Shown: positions 32,948 to 42,318, counted from the first letter of the stretch. The stretch is 64,000 nt of DNA from Streptomyces sp. S3(2020) (GCF_013044505.1 NZ_JABERD010000006.1:47281-111280); one strand, 5' to 3'. The notes: generated from the letters alone by a model not told the origin. Translations and numbers: made by a program.

Positions 32948-34627
32948 GTGCGCACTCCACTTCTACGACGTCCCAGACGTCTCCTCGCTCTCCTGGGTAC
33001 CGCGGCTCTCGCACTGGCCGGAGCCATCGCCCTTCCCGGTACAGCTCAAGCGGCCAATGTCCTGACCAATCCCGGATTCGAGTCGGGGGCCCTGAGCCCC
33101 TGGTCCTGCACCGGGAATCTCGGGTCGGTCGTCTCCTCCCCCGTGCACGGCGGCTCCAGGGCCCTGGCCGGTGCGGTGAGTTCGAGTGACATCTCCAAGT
33201 GCAGCCAGACCGTCGCCGTACGGCCGAACACCGCGTACACACTGAGCGGTTGGGTGCGCGGGAGCTACGTCTACCTCGGCGTGGACGGCGGTTCCTCCAC
33301 CTGGACCACGTCGCCGTCGTCGTACAGCCAACTCAGTGTCTCCTTCACGACCGGTGCCTCGCAGACGAGCGCCACCGTCTACACCCACGGGTGGTACGCG
33401 CAGGGCACCTACTACGCCGACGACATCAACCTCGACGGCCCGGGCGGCAGTTCGGACACGCAGGCGCCGACCGCGCCGGCGAGTCTGCGTTCCACCGCGA
33501 AGACCTCGTCGAGTGTGTCGCTGGCGTGGAACGCCTCGACGGACAACGTCGGTGTCACGGCGTACGACATCTACAGCGGGTCCAACCAGGTGCTCAGCGT
33601 CTCCGGCACGAGCGCCACCGTCAGCGGGCTCGCCGCGAGCACGGCCTACACGTTCACCGTGCGGGCCCGGGACGCGGCCGGGAACTCCTCGGCCGCCTCG
33701 AACGCCGTGAGCGTCACGACGGACGCGGGCGGTGGGGGCGGTACGGGGTTCAAGCAGGCCGCGCCCTATCTGTATCTCGGCTGGGGTGACCCGCCGAGCG
33801 CCACCTCGGTGATGAGCTCGACCGGCATCAAGTGGTACACGATGGCGTTCATCCTGTCCTCCGGCGGCTGCAACCCGGCCTGGGACGGCAGCAGGCCGCT
33901 GACCGGCGGCAACGACCAGACCGTCATCAACTCCATCCGTTCCGCCGGCGGGGACATCGTGCCGTCGATCGGCGGCTGGAGCGGCAACAAGCTCGGGCCG
34001 AACTGCTCCACCGCCGAGGCACTGGCGGGCGCCTACCAGAAGGTGATCGACGCCTACGGGCTCAAGGCGATCGACGTCGACATCGAGAACACGGACGAAT
34101 TCGAGAACGCGACCGTGCAGGACCGGATCCTGAACGCCCTGAAGATCGTCAAGGCGAACAACCCGGGGCTGCGGACCGTCCTGACCTTCGGGACGTCGAC
34201 GACCGGTCCCACGTACTGGGGCAACCGGCTCATCGAGCAGGCCAACGCGCTGAACGCCAACATCGACGTGTTCACGATCATGCCGTTCGACTTCGGCGGC
34301 GGTGCCGACATGTACGGCAACACCGTGAACGCGACGGAGGGGCTGAAGACCAAGCTGAGGTCGACCTTCGGCTGGGACGACGCCACGGCCTACGCCCACA
34401 TCGGCATCTCCGGGATGAACGGGCTCTCCGACCAGCAGGAGCTCACCTCGACGGCCACCTGGACCTCGATCCGGGACTGGGCCAACTCCCACCACATCGC
34501 GCGGCTCGCGTTCTGGTCGGTCAACCGTGACCGGCCGTGCCCGGGCGGCGGCGTGGTCAGCAACTGCTCCGGCATCAGCCAGAGCAACTGGCAGTTCACC
34601 TCGATCACGGCCGGCTTCACCGGCTGA
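32948..34627 (+). CDS. Secreted GH18 chitinase with carbohydrate-binding and Fn3 domains
   Basis: The 559-residue enzyme has a signal peptide (cut near residue 35, PGTAQA), a CBM of the galactose-binding fold (about 36-165), a fibronectin III domain (about 172-258), a Gly linker and a GH18 catalytic domain (268-559). The catalytic DxDxE reads KAIDVDIE with Asp376, Asp378 and Glu380 as the acid. It would cut chitin outside the cell. GTG 32948 follows GGGAG at 6 bases; an ATG two bases upstream is out of frame. DasR-like operators upstream suggest induction by amino-sugar signals. Confidence 0.92.
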   Translation: MRTPLLRRPRRLLALLGTAALALAGAIALPGTAQAANVLTNPGFESGALSPWSCTGNLGSVVSSPVHGGSRALAGAVSSSDISKCSQTVAVRPNTAYTLSGWVRGSYVYLGVDGGSSTWTTSPSSYSQLSVSFTTGASQTSATVYTHGWYAQGTYYADDINLDGPGGSSDTQAPTAPASLRSTAKTSSSVSLAWNASTDNVGVTAYDIYSGSNQVLSVSGTSATVSGLAASTAYTFTVRARDAAGNSSAASNAVSVTTDAGGGGGTGFKQAAPYLYLGWGDPPSATSVMSSTGIKWYTMAFILSSGGCNPAWDGSRPLTGGNDQTVINSIRSAGGDIVPSIGGWSGNKLGPNCSTAEALAGAYQKVIDAYGLKAIDVDIENTDEFENATVQDRILNALKIVKANNPGLRTVLTFGTSTTGPTYWGNRLIEQANALNANIDVFTIMPFDFGGGADMYGNTVNATEGLKTKLRSTFGWDDATAYAHIGISGMNGLSDQQELTSTATWTSIRDWANSHHIARLAFWSVNRDRPCPGGGVVSNCSGISQSNWQFTSITAGFTG

Positions 34628-34630
34628 GTC

Positions 34631-34689
34631 GATCGAGACCGGTCGGGCCGATCGATACCGGTCGACTCAAGCGATACCGGTCGGGTCAA
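34631..34689. repeat. Three imperfect tandem repeats of about 20 bp
   Basis: Units at 34631-34649, 34650-34670 and 34671-34689 share the core CGATACCGGTCG (first unit CGAGACCGGTCG). They fill the gap between the converging chitinase and sulfotransferase genes and run into the latter's stop codon. They may act as a termination or protein-binding region. Confidence 0.6.
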
Positions 34690-35561
34690 GTGATCGGGTA
34701 ACCCCACGCCTGGGCCAACTCGGCCAGGTGTGGGGGCAGTTCCACAGCGGAGTCGGCCTCGCGGGCCGGCTGGACGCGTCCCGACCTGATGGTGCTGGAC
34801 CAGTCGCCGAGCTGCGGGCGGAAGGCGCCGTGGTCCTGGTCGCCGTAGTCGAGCATGCCGCTCTCCCAGGGCAGACCGAGGTGGTCGCACAGGGCGCGGG
34901 TCGCCCTCTCCGGCTCCGCGGTGAGCTCCTCGTAGGTGACCACATGGGCGTCGAGGGCTTGGCGCGCCTCTTCCAGCCTCTCGGCGTAGTCCAGGACTTC
35001 GGCGCGGATGGCCTCGTGGTCGGGATCCGTACGGCGGTTGGTCAGGGATGTGATGACCGCGCCGGGGTGGCGCAGCAGGACGACGTACCTCGCGTTCGGC
35101 CAACATCGGTGCAGCCGGGGCCAGATGAGGGTGTTGGCGGGGGTCTTGTCGACGATGACCTCCTTGCCGCTGCGGGCGAGTTCGAGGTGCAGCACCCGGT
35201 CCCACAGGACGTGTTCCAGCTCCTGCTTGTCCAGTTCGAGCGCCTTCATGGCCTCGGAGGTGAAGCTACGGCTCAACTCGACGTGCAGCGTCCGCAGATG
35301 CATCTCGTGCGGGGCGCGGACCCGGCTGTGGCTGTTCAGCAGCACCCGCAGCAGGGTGGAGCCCGAGCGCACGGACGACAGCACGAACACCGGGGAGTCC
35401 ACCAGGCGCGGTGCGCGGGGGGCGGTGTACTTCGGGTCGGCGGCGGGTCGGGGCGCCGGTACGGCGTCCAGGGTCCGGCGGGGCGGGCTCACCGCCTCCT
35501 TCATCAGCCTCCCCCGACGCCTCAGCCCTTTGCCGATCGCGGACAAACGCGGGTCTCGCAC
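34686..35561 (-). CDS. Sulfotransferase family protein
   Basis: The 291-residue protein has the PAPS 5'-phosphosulfate loop LSSVRSGSTLLRVLLNSH (about residues 61-78) and the 3'-phosphate motif RYVVLLRHPGAVITSL. It would transfer sulfate to a hydroxyl group of a sugar, lipid or small molecule. The basic N-terminus (about 20 residues) has no signal peptide. GTG 35561 follows GAGAGGTG. Its position beside glycan-degrading genes may be coincidence; no sulfatase or PAPS synthesis gene is present. The acceptor is unknown. Confidence 0.82.
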   Translation of the reverse strand: MRDPRLSAIGKGLRRRGRLMKEAVSPPRRTLDAVPAPRPAADPKYTAPRAPRLVDSPVFVLSSVRSGSTLLRVLLNSHSRVRAPHEMHLRTLHVELSRSFTSEAMKALELDKQELEHVLWDRVLHLELARSGKEVIVDKTPANTLIWPRLHRCWPNARYVVLLRHPGAVITSLTNRRTDPDHEAIRAEVLDYAERLEEARQALDAHVVTYEELTAEPERATRALCDHLGLPWESGMLDYGDQDHGAFRPQLGDWSSTIRSGRVQPAREADSAVELPPHLAELAQAWGYPIT

Positions 35562-35709
35562 AGTGACACCTCTCTCTCACGCCTTACACCCGCATCCCAG
35601 GGGCAGGGGAGAAACGCATGGTGTCCCGCAGGTGAAGCGCCGTGGTCACCGGAGCCCGAATTCAGGCGGTGACCAGGCGCTTTACCGCTTCCTTAATTCT
35701 CGATGGGAA

Positions 35710-36960
35710 TCAGAACCGGCCCGCCCCCCGATACAGTTCCAGCTCCGCGTCCAGCTCCACCGCGAGCACCGTGGCATGCGGGTCGAGGTCGCTCCCGGCC
35801 GGCGGATCGATCCACAGCACGCCCACGGCGTCGTGCAGCCCGCCGACCACCCGGTGGCCGAGCTCGGTGCCGGTGCCGAGGACGGTGACCCGGCGGACCG
35901 GGGTGGCCAGGCCGCGGACACCGATCTCGGCGCGGGGGACGTCGAACAGGGTGAGGTAGAGCGTCCGGCCGTCGGCGGAGAGGGTGCTGGGCCCGTAGTG
36001 GTGCCCGGCCGGCAGCCCGCGCACCGTCCCGTACACCGCTTCCGCGTGCTTGGCGATCCACTCCCCCAGCCCTTCGAGGCGCTCCACCTGCGGCTGCGGG
36101 ATGGTGCCGTCCTCCATCGGGCCGACGTCGAGCAGCAGGTTGCCGCCCCCGCCGATGGTCTCGGTGAAGTAGCGGACCAGCTGGGTGAGCGACTTGTGGT
36201 TGTGGTCCTGGTGCTGGTAGCCCCACGAGTCGTTGATGGTGAGGCACAACTCCCAGGGACCGCTGGGCGGTTCGATGGGGGCGCCCTGCTCGGGGGTGGC
36301 GTAGTCGCCCTCGCTGAGCATGCGGGCGTTGAAGACGACGTCGGGGTTGTACGAGCGTATGAGCGCGGCGAGTTCAGGGATGCGCCACTGCTCCTCGCTG
36401 CGGTCCCACTCGCCGTCGAACCACATCAGGTCGGGCCGGTAGCGGGAGGACAGCTCGCGGATCTGGCCGTCCCGGTAGGCGATGAACCTCTCCCAGGCCA
36501 CCAGGTCCTCGTCCTCGGCCGAGCACTCGGAGTAGCGGTTGTCCTCCTGCTCCGGCGGGCGGCCGGGCTTGCGGGTGGTGGCGTAGTCGGGGTGGCTCCA
36601 GTCGGAGTGCGAGTAGTAGAAGCCGACCTTGAGGTCCTTCTCGCGCAGGGCCTCCGCGTAAGGGCCGATGTAGTCCTTGCCGAGGCCGAGGTCGCCGAAC
36701 TCCGTGTCCCACAGGGCCACTCCGTCGTGGTGACGGGTCGTCAGGACGGCGTAGCGCGCACCGGCGCGGGCGAACAGGTCGGCCCAGGCGCGAGGGTCGT
36801 ACCTGGCGCCGGTGAAGCGGTCCAGCTGGGACATGTACCGGTCGTGCGGGACGATGTCGTCGTAGAACGACCAGGACTCCTGGACGCCGTCGACGGCGTA
36901 GATGCCCCAGTGGACGAAAATTCCCAACTTGGCGTCGGTGAACCAGGGTTGCATGGCCAT
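35710..36960 (-). CDS. GH29 alpha-L-fucosidase
   Basis: The 416-residue enzyme matches the GH29 catalytic barrel: WFTDAKLGIFVHWGIYAV (His17-Trp18-Gly19), TRHHDGVALWD (77-85) and the nucleophile Asp182 in DLMWFDGEWD. A small beta domain follows from about residue 325. No signal peptide is present, so it acts on imported fucosylated oligosaccharides. It starts 3 bases after the GH38 stop and is surely co-transcribed with it. The acid/base residue varies in GH29 and is not assigned here. Confidence 0.9.
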   Translation of the reverse strand: MAMQPWFTDAKLGIFVHWGIYAVDGVQESWSFYDDIVPHDRYMSQLDRFTGARYDPRAWADLFARAGARYAVLTTRHHDGVALWDTEFGDLGLGKDYIGPYAEALREKDLKVGFYYSHSDWSHPDYATTRKPGRPPEQEDNRYSECSAEDEDLVAWERFIAYRDGQIRELSSRYRPDLMWFDGEWDRSEEQWRIPELAALIRSYNPDVVFNARMLSEGDYATPEQGAPIEPPSGPWELCLTINDSWGYQHQDHNHKSLTQLVRYFTETIGGGGNLLLDVGPMEDGTIPQPQVERLEGLGEWIAKHAEAVYGTVRGLPAGHHYGPSTLSADGRTLYLTLFDVPRAEIGVRGLATPVRRVTVLGTGTELGHRVVGGLHDAVGVLWIDPPAGSDLDPHATVLAVELDAELELYRGAGRF

Positions 36961-36963
36961 GGG

Positions 36964-39900
36964 TCAGTTCACCTCGGCACGCTTCAGTCGCAGGGTGAGG
37001 ATCTGGAAGGGGCGCAGCGTCACGGGGACCGTGCCGTCGACGGCGGCCTCGTCCCCGGTCAGCGGTCGCTCCAGCAGGTCGGTCACCTTGGCTCCGGCGA
37101 GCGGGAAGCCGGTGCGCAGGACGCCCCGGGCGCGGCCGCCGCCTGACTCGTAGAGCCGCACCACGACGTCTCCGGAGGCGTCGTCGGCGAGCTTGACCGC
37201 CTCGACGGTGATGCCCTCGCCGTCGACGGACACCACCGGCTCGGGCTCGCCCGCCGAATCGGCCACCCGCAGGGGGAGGTTGAGCGCGTAGCCCTCGGCG
37301 ACCGCGTCCTCGATGCTGGCGCCGGGCAGCAGCGAGTAGGTGAAGCGGTGCTTGCCCTGGTCGGCCTCCGGGTCCGGGACGCGCGGGGCGCGGACCAGGC
37401 TGAGGCTGACCTTCGTCGTCGTGCCGCCGTCCTCGCGGACCGTGCGGGTCACGTCGTGGCCGTACGTCGAGTCGTTGATGACCGCGACACCGTAGCCGGG
37501 CTCCGCGACGTGCACCCAGCGGTGCCCCGAGACCTCGAAACGGGCCGCCTCCCAGCTGGTGTTGGTGTGCGTGGGGCGCTGGATGTGGCCGAACTGGATC
37601 TCCGCGGAGGAGTGCGGTGCGCGGACGTCGATCGGGAAGCCCGCCTTGAGGATCTTCTCGGCCTCGTGCCAGTCGATGTCCGTCTCGATGTCGATCCGGG
37701 GGCTGCCGGCGCGGACGCTGATCGTCTGGGTGATCTTCGAGCCCTTGCCGAAGGAGCGCTCCACGCGGATGGCGCCGAGGAGCGGGTCCGCCTCCACGAC
37801 GGTCACGCTGTCCGCGTCCAGCAGGTCGGTGAAGCGGTTCCTGTAGTGCTTGTCGATGTCCCAGGCGTCCCAGTAGTTCGGGAGGTCGGTGTGCAGGCGG
37901 AGGAGGTTGCCGGGCTCGGCGAGGACTTCGCGGTTCGCCCGAAGATCGAATGCAGAGGACAGTGTTCCGTCTTCCGCCACCTCTACACGGACGAGTCCGT
38001 TGTCGAGGACACGGCCCTCGACCGTCACCGGCCGTGCGGGCTCGGCGGCGGCCAGGGGCGCGCTGCCGTTCGCGGGCACCGTGACGTACGCCGGCGCGCC
38101 CGAGCCGTCCCGGACCACCTCGGCGCGGTCGTACGGGCTGGTGTTGAAGACCCGTGTCCCGCCACCGCCCAGTGCGGCGACGGCCTCCGCCGTCAGCACC
38201 TCCAGCTCCTGCGCCACCCGCGCGTACTCGGCCTCCGCCTCCCGGTGCACCCAGGCGATGGACGACCCCGGCAGGATGTCGTGGAACTGGTGCAGCAGGA
38301 CCGTCTTCCAGAGGCGGTCGAGCTTCTCGTGGGGGTAGGCGTAGCCCGGCGCGTGCAGGGCGGCCGTCGTCGCCCACAACTCGGCCTCGCGGAGCTTGTG
38401 TTCGCTGCGGCGGTTGCCCTGCTTGGTGCGGGCCTGCGAGGTGTACGTGGCGCGGTGCAGCTCCAGGTAGAGCTCGCCGTGCCAGACGGGGGCGTCCTCG
38501 TACTCGGCGCGGGCCTTGGCGAAGAACTCGTCGGGGTGCTCGACGACGACCTTGGGCGAGCCCTCCAGGTCGGCGAGCCTGCGCGCGCGTTCCATGATCT
38601 CGCGGGTGGGGCCGCCACCGCCGTCGCCCCAGCCGAAGGGGGCCAGGGAGCGCGAACCGGCGCCCTTCTCCGCGTAGTTGCGGACCGCGCGGTCCATCTC
38701 CTCGCCGCTGAAGCGGGCGTTGTAGGTGTCGACCGGCGGGAAGTGGGTGAAGATGCGGGTGCCGTCGATGCCCTCCCACCAGAACGTGTGGTGGGGGAAC
38801 TTGTTGGTCTGGTTCCAGGAGATCTTCTGGGTGAGGAACCACTCGTTGCCGGCGAGCTTGGCGAGCTGCGGGTAGGCGGCGTTGTAGCCGAAGGAGTCCG
38901 GCAGCCAGACGCCCTTGGTCTCGATGCCGAAGTGCTCGATGAAGAACCGCTTGCCGTGGACGAGCTGGCGGGCGATGGCCTCGCCGCCGGGCAGGTTGCC
39001 GTCGGACTCGACCCACATGCCGCCGACCGGGGCCCACTGGCCCTTCTTCACCGACTCCTGGATCCGGGCCCACACGTGCGGGTAGTTGTCGCGCACCCAC
39101 TCGTACTGCTGGGCCTGGGAGCAGGCGAAGATGAAGTCGTCGTACTCGTCGGCGAGCGAGGTGACGTTGGAGAAGGTCCGGGACGTCTTGCGCTTGGTCT
39201 CGCGGATGGGCCAGAGCCAGGCGGAGTCGATGTGGGCGTGGCCGACACCGGAGATGGTGTGGGCGCTGGCGTGGGCGGGGCTGGCCAGGACGGGGGCGAG
39301 CACCTCGCGGACCGCGGCCGCGCTGCCGGAGATGTCGTCCAGGTCGAGGGCGTCCATCGCCCGGTCCAGGGCGTGCATGATCTCGTGGCGGCGCGGCTCG
39401 TGCTCGCCGAGGTGGACCATGACGCCGCGCAGTACCTGGAGGTCCAGGTCGAGGTGCCAGACCTCCTCGTCGAGGACGGCGATGTCGGCGCGCTGGAATG
39501 TATACAGTGGACGGTCGCCTGCCGTCAGTACATCGCCGAGCAGCGTCGGCGCCGCGAAGTCGTTGGCCAGGATGTCGGGGTTGGACGCCGCCTCGACCAG
39601 GTAGTCGATCTGTTCCCCGCCCGTCGCCGGGTTGGCGATCGGCACGTACTGGTTGAGCGGGTTGACCGCCTTCAGGGGGCGGCCGTCGGGCAGGTGGACC
39701 AGCGCCTCGGCCTGGTTGCCCGGCCAGTCGCCCACGAAGCCGAGGTCGATGACCGCCTCGACGCGCTTCCCGGCGAACTCGGCGGGGACCTCGCCCCGCA
39801 TCCGGAACCAGGTGGTGCCCCAGGGCGGGCCCCACGGGGTGGCCATCGCGAAGGGCGCGTACGGGGCGGCGGCGGCCTCCTCGAAGGGGACCGGCTCCCC

Positions 39901-40017
39901 CGGCGCCTGCCAGGCCTCGACCTCGAAGGGGACGGTGGCCGCGTAGATCGCGGGCTTGATGCGCTGGTTGTGGAGGCGCTCTACGCGTTCCTCGATCCGG
40001 CGGCGTTCGTCGTGCAT
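36964..40017 (-). CDS. GH38 alpha-mannosidase
   Basis: The 1017-residue cytoplasmic enzyme removes alpha-linked mannose. The zinc site and nucleophile are visible as GHAHIDSAWLWP (His262, Asp264), WLPDSFGYN (nucleophile Asp374) and HQFHDILPGSSIAW. Length and domain order (N-terminal beta domain, catalytic domain, large C-terminal beta domain) match bacterial GH38. A GGAGA site precedes the ATG. The 20-bp LacI-type palindrome at 40094 lies 77 bases upstream of the start, between this gene and the GH4 gene. Codons around residue 172 include a rare AT-rich stretch (TGTATACA at 39499-39506). Confidence 0.93.
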   Translation of the reverse strand: MHDERRRIEERVERLHNQRIKPAIYAATVPFEVEAWQAPGEPVPFEEAAAAPYAPFAMATPWGPPWGTTWFRMRGEVPAEFAGKRVEAVIDLGFVGDWPGNQAEALVHLPDGRPLKAVNPLNQYVPIANPATGGEQIDYLVEAASNPDILANDFAAPTLLGDVLTAGDRPLYTFQRADIAVLDEEVWHLDLDLQVLRGVMVHLGEHEPRRHEIMHALDRAMDALDLDDISGSAAAVREVLAPVLASPAHASAHTISGVGHAHIDSAWLWPIRETKRKTSRTFSNVTSLADEYDDFIFACSQAQQYEWVRDNYPHVWARIQESVKKGQWAPVGGMWVESDGNLPGGEAIARQLVHGKRFFIEHFGIETKGVWLPDSFGYNAAYPQLAKLAGNEWFLTQKISWNQTNKFPHHTFWWEGIDGTRIFTHFPPVDTYNARFSGEEMDRAVRNYAEKGAGSRSLAPFGWGDGGGGPTREIMERARRLADLEGSPKVVVEHPDEFFAKARAEYEDAPVWHGELYLELHRATYTSQARTKQGNRRSEHKLREAELWATTAALHAPGYAYPHEKLDRLWKTVLLHQFHDILPGSSIAWVHREAEAEYARVAQELEVLTAEAVAALGGGGTRVFNTSPYDRAEVVRDGSGAPAYVTVPANGSAPLAAAEPARPVTVEGRVLDNGLVRVEVAEDGTLSSAFDLRANREVLAEPGNLLRLHTDLPNYWDAWDIDKHYRNRFTDLLDADSVTVVEADPLLGAIRVERSFGKGSKITQTISVRAGSPRIDIETDIDWHEAEKILKAGFPIDVRAPHSSAEIQFGHIQRPTHTNTSWEAARFEVSGHRWVHVAEPGYGVAVINDSTYGHDVTRTVREDGGTTTKVSLSLVRAPRVPDPEADQGKHRFTYSLLPGASIEDAVAEGYALNLPLRVADSAGEPEPVVSVDGEGITVEAVKLADDASGDVVVRLYESGGGRARGVLRTGFPLAGAKVTDLLERPLTGDEAAVDGTVPVTLRPFQILTLRLKRAEVN

Positions 40018-40093
40018 GAGAGGTCTCCAGGAAGGGAGCGAGCGGGTGGAAGCGGAGGGAGGCGGGCTGGGCGGGGCACGGCGGAGGTACGGC

Positions 40094-40113
40094 GAGGGAA
40101 AGCGCTTTCCCTC
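40094..40113. promoter_or_regulatory. 20-bp perfect palindrome, LacI-family operator type
   Basis: The centre AAAGCGCTTT within AGGGAAAGCGCTTTCCCT forms a perfect palindrome with a central CG, the hallmark of LacI/GalR-family operators. It lies between the GH4 and GH38 genes, upstream of the mannosidase-fucosidase pair. No LacI-family gene exists in the window, so the regulator is unlinked. Confidence 0.7.
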
Positions 40114-40120
40114 CGTGTGC

Positions 40121-41458
40121 TCACTTAAGGTACGCCAGGCCCGGATGGACCTCGGTGTAGCCCTCGACCAGTCGGCGGGCGACGTTCACGGAGTCGACGA
40201 GCGGGTGCAGCGCGAACGCCTTCACCGCCGTCGCACGGGAGCCGGACTCGGCGGCGGCCAGCACCTCGCGCTCGACCGCCTTGACCGAGCAGACCAGGCC
40301 GCTCGCGTGGTCGGGCAGCGGGGCGACGGCGACCGGGTGGGCGCCGTTGGCGTCGACGAGGCACGGCACCTCGATCACGGCATCGTTGTCGAGCACCGAG
40401 AGGGTGCCCTGGTTCCGGACATTGAGGATCAGGGTGGTGCGCTCGTCGCGGGCGATGGCCCGCATCAGGGCGAGGGCGACCTTCTCGTAGCCGCCGGACA
40501 GGTCGTCGGCGTCGCGCTCACCGGCGCCGGCGCTCTCGCGGTTCTCGGACATGTAGGTGGCCTCGCGCTCGGCGCGGGTGCGGTCCCAGGCGGTGAGGGC
40601 GGCCGCGTCCGGGCGGCGCATCTCCTCGTAGAAGGCGGCCTGCTGGCCGGCGAGGAAGGCGCCGCGGGTCTTCTCGGCCTGCTGGTAGGCGCGGACGGCC
40701 TCGCGGTTGAAGTAGTAGTAGTGCAGGTACTCGTTGGGGATCGCGCCGAGCGACTGGAGCCAGTCGACGCCGAAGAGCTTGCCCTCCTCGAAGGAGCCGA
40801 GGAGCCCGGGGTCGGCGAGCAGCCGCGGGAGTTCGTCGCGCCCCGCGACCCGCAGGCCTCGGACCCAGCCGAGGTGGTTGAGGCCGACGTAGTCGATCCA
40901 CGCCTCCTTCGGGTTCGCGCCGAGCACCTGGGCGATACGGCGGCCGAGGCCGACCGGTGAGTCGCAGATGCCGATGACGCGGTCGCCGAGGTGGCGGGAC
41001 ATGGCCTCGGTGACGAGGCCTGCCGGGTTGGTGAAGTTGATGACCCAGGCGTCGGGGGCGAGGCGGGCGACCCGCCGGGCGATGTCCTCGGCGACGGGGA
41101 CCGTGCGCAGACCGTAGGCGATGCCGCCGGCGCCGACCGTCTCCTGGCCCAGGACGCCTTCGGCGAGGGCCACCCGCTCGTCGTTCGCCCGGCCCTCCAG
41201 TCCGCCGACGCGGATCGCGGAGAAGATGAAGTCGGCGCCGCGGAGCGCCTCGTCGAGGTCGGTGGTGGCGGTGACCGTGGGGGCGTCCTCGACGGTCGAC
41301 GCCTGTTCAGCCAGTACACGGGCGACTGCATACAGTCGGCTGTCGTCCAGATCATGCAGAACGACTTCCGTGACCCGCCCCTCGGCGCGGTCCGTCAGGA
41401 GCGCCCCGTACACGAGCGGCACACGGAATCCGCCGCCGCCCAGAATCGTCAACTTCAC
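40121..41458 (-). CDS. GH4 family glycosidase (6-phospho-beta-glucosidase type)
   Basis: The 445-residue enzyme belongs to the NAD- and Mn-dependent GH4 family, which works by redox-assisted elimination. The dinucleotide motif is ILGGGGFRVPLVYGALL (residues 5-21); NFTNPAGLVTEA, ICDSPVGLGRRI (with the metal-binding Cys) and DYVGLNHLGWV are family signatures. The start is GTG 41458, overlapping the DeoR stop by 4 bases. GH4 covers 6-phospho-beta-glucosidases, alpha-glucosidases and alpha-galactosidases; the first is the closest match by motif, though no PTS is seen to supply phosphorylated sugars. Confidence 0.87.
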   Translation of the reverse strand: MKLTILGGGGFRVPLVYGALLTDRAEGRVTEVVLHDLDDSRLYAVARVLAEQASTVEDAPTVTATTDLDEALRGADFIFSAIRVGGLEGRANDERVALAEGVLGQETVGAGGIAYGLRTVPVAEDIARRVARLAPDAWVINFTNPAGLVTEAMSRHLGDRVIGICDSPVGLGRRIAQVLGANPKEAWIDYVGLNHLGWVRGLRVAGRDELPRLLADPGLLGSFEEGKLFGVDWLQSLGAIPNEYLHYYYFNREAVRAYQQAEKTRGAFLAGQQAAFYEEMRRPDAAALTAWDRTRAEREATYMSENRESAGAGERDADDLSGGYEKVALALMRAIARDERTTLILNVRNQGTLSVLDNDAVIEVPCLVDANGAHPVAVAPLPDHASGLVCSVKAVEREVLAAAESGSRATAVKAFALHPLVDSVNVARRLVEGYTEVHPGLAYLK

Positions 41459-42240
41459 GCTTGAACCTTTCCTGCCACGACCACGTCGACGCCCGCCTCC
41501 TCCAGGGAGGCCCGCGTCGCCGCGTTCACCGGCGCGTTCGTCACCACCACGTCCAGGTCCTCGGGACCGCAGACCTTCGCCATCCCCGTACCCGGGAACT
41601 TCGCCGCGTCGGCGAGCAGCACGATCCTGTCGCTCGCCTTGATCATGGCGCGCTTGACCGGCACCTCGACGACCGTCGTGTCCATCACCTGCCCACCGGG
41701 GCGCACTCCACTGGTGCCGAGGAAGAGCCAGTCGGCGTGCAGCTGGCGCAGGTTGTCCTCGGTGAGGAAGCCGACCAGGGAGCGGTACTCGCGGCGGACC
41801 ATGCCGCCGAGCAGGACCAGCTCGATGCCCTCGTCGTCGGCGAGCTCCTCGTAGACCACCAGATTGCTGGTGATCACGGTGAGGCGGCGGCCGTGCAGCT
41901 GGCGGGCCAGGCGGTAGGCGGTGGTGCCGATGTCGAGCAGCACCGACTGACCGTCTTTGATCAGTCCCGCCGCATGCGCGGCTATGACGTCCTTCTCGGC
42001 CACGCGGACCTCGGCGACGTCGGCGAAGGGCTGGTCGCCCTCCTCGGCGCGGGCACCGCCGTGGACACGGGTGAGCAGCCCGTCCTCCTCGAGTTTGACC
42101 AGGTCACGCCTGATCGTGGCGGGGCTCACACCCAGTTGCTCGGAGAGGTCGGTCACGGCCGCGGGACCGCCGGAGCGCAGGGCCCGCAGGATGAGTTGAT
42201 GTCGTCGTTCTGCCAGCACGACGTGAACAGTACTCGTCAT
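41455..42240 (-). CDS. DeoR-family regulator of the glycan locus
   Basis: The 261-residue regulator has an N-terminal HTH (VTDLSEQLGVSPATIRRDLVKLEEDGLLTRVHGGA) and a C-terminal sugar-phosphate-sensing domain (LLDIGTTAYRLARQLHGRRLTVITSNLVVYEEL, LLGGMVRREYRSLVG). The ATG at 42240 is preferred over TTG 42246. It is coupled to the GH4 gene by a 4-base overlap and is divergent from the PfkB kinase gene, so it probably controls both transcription units through the intervening 107 bases. The ligand is likely a phosphorylated sugar made by the kinase. Confidence 0.88.
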   Translation of the reverse strand: MTSTVHVVLAERRHQLILRALRSGGPAAVTDLSEQLGVSPATIRRDLVKLEEDGLLTRVHGGARAEEGDQPFADVAEVRVAEKDVIAAHAAGLIKDGQSVLLDIGTTAYRLARQLHGRRLTVITSNLVVYEELADDEGIELVLLGGMVRREYRSLVGFLTEDNLRQLHADWLFLGTSGVRPGGQVMDTTVVEVPVKRAMIKASDRIVLLADAAKFPGTGMAKVCGPEDLDVVVTNAPVNAATRASLEEAGVDVVVAGKVQA

Positions 42241-42318
42241 TGCCAATCATTTCTATGCTCAGTTCTGCTCGGGTATTGACCAATCGTGCGGAGCGGCGCA
42301 CGATTCCGGTCATCGAAA

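Noticed and set aside
37751..37760. GGAGCGCTCC inside the GH38 gene as a CebR-type operator
   Set aside because: Only 10 of the 14 CebR positions match, it lies mid-gene, and no cellobiose genes are nearby.
36374..39835. 1153-codon minus-strand frame across GH38 and GH29
   Set aside because: Out-of-frame shadow of the two glycosidases; the translation is Arg/Pro-rich with no recognisable motif.
37348..40128. 926-codon plus-strand frame opposite the mannosidase
   Set aside because: Gly/Val/Arg-rich antisense translation without domain or ribosome site.
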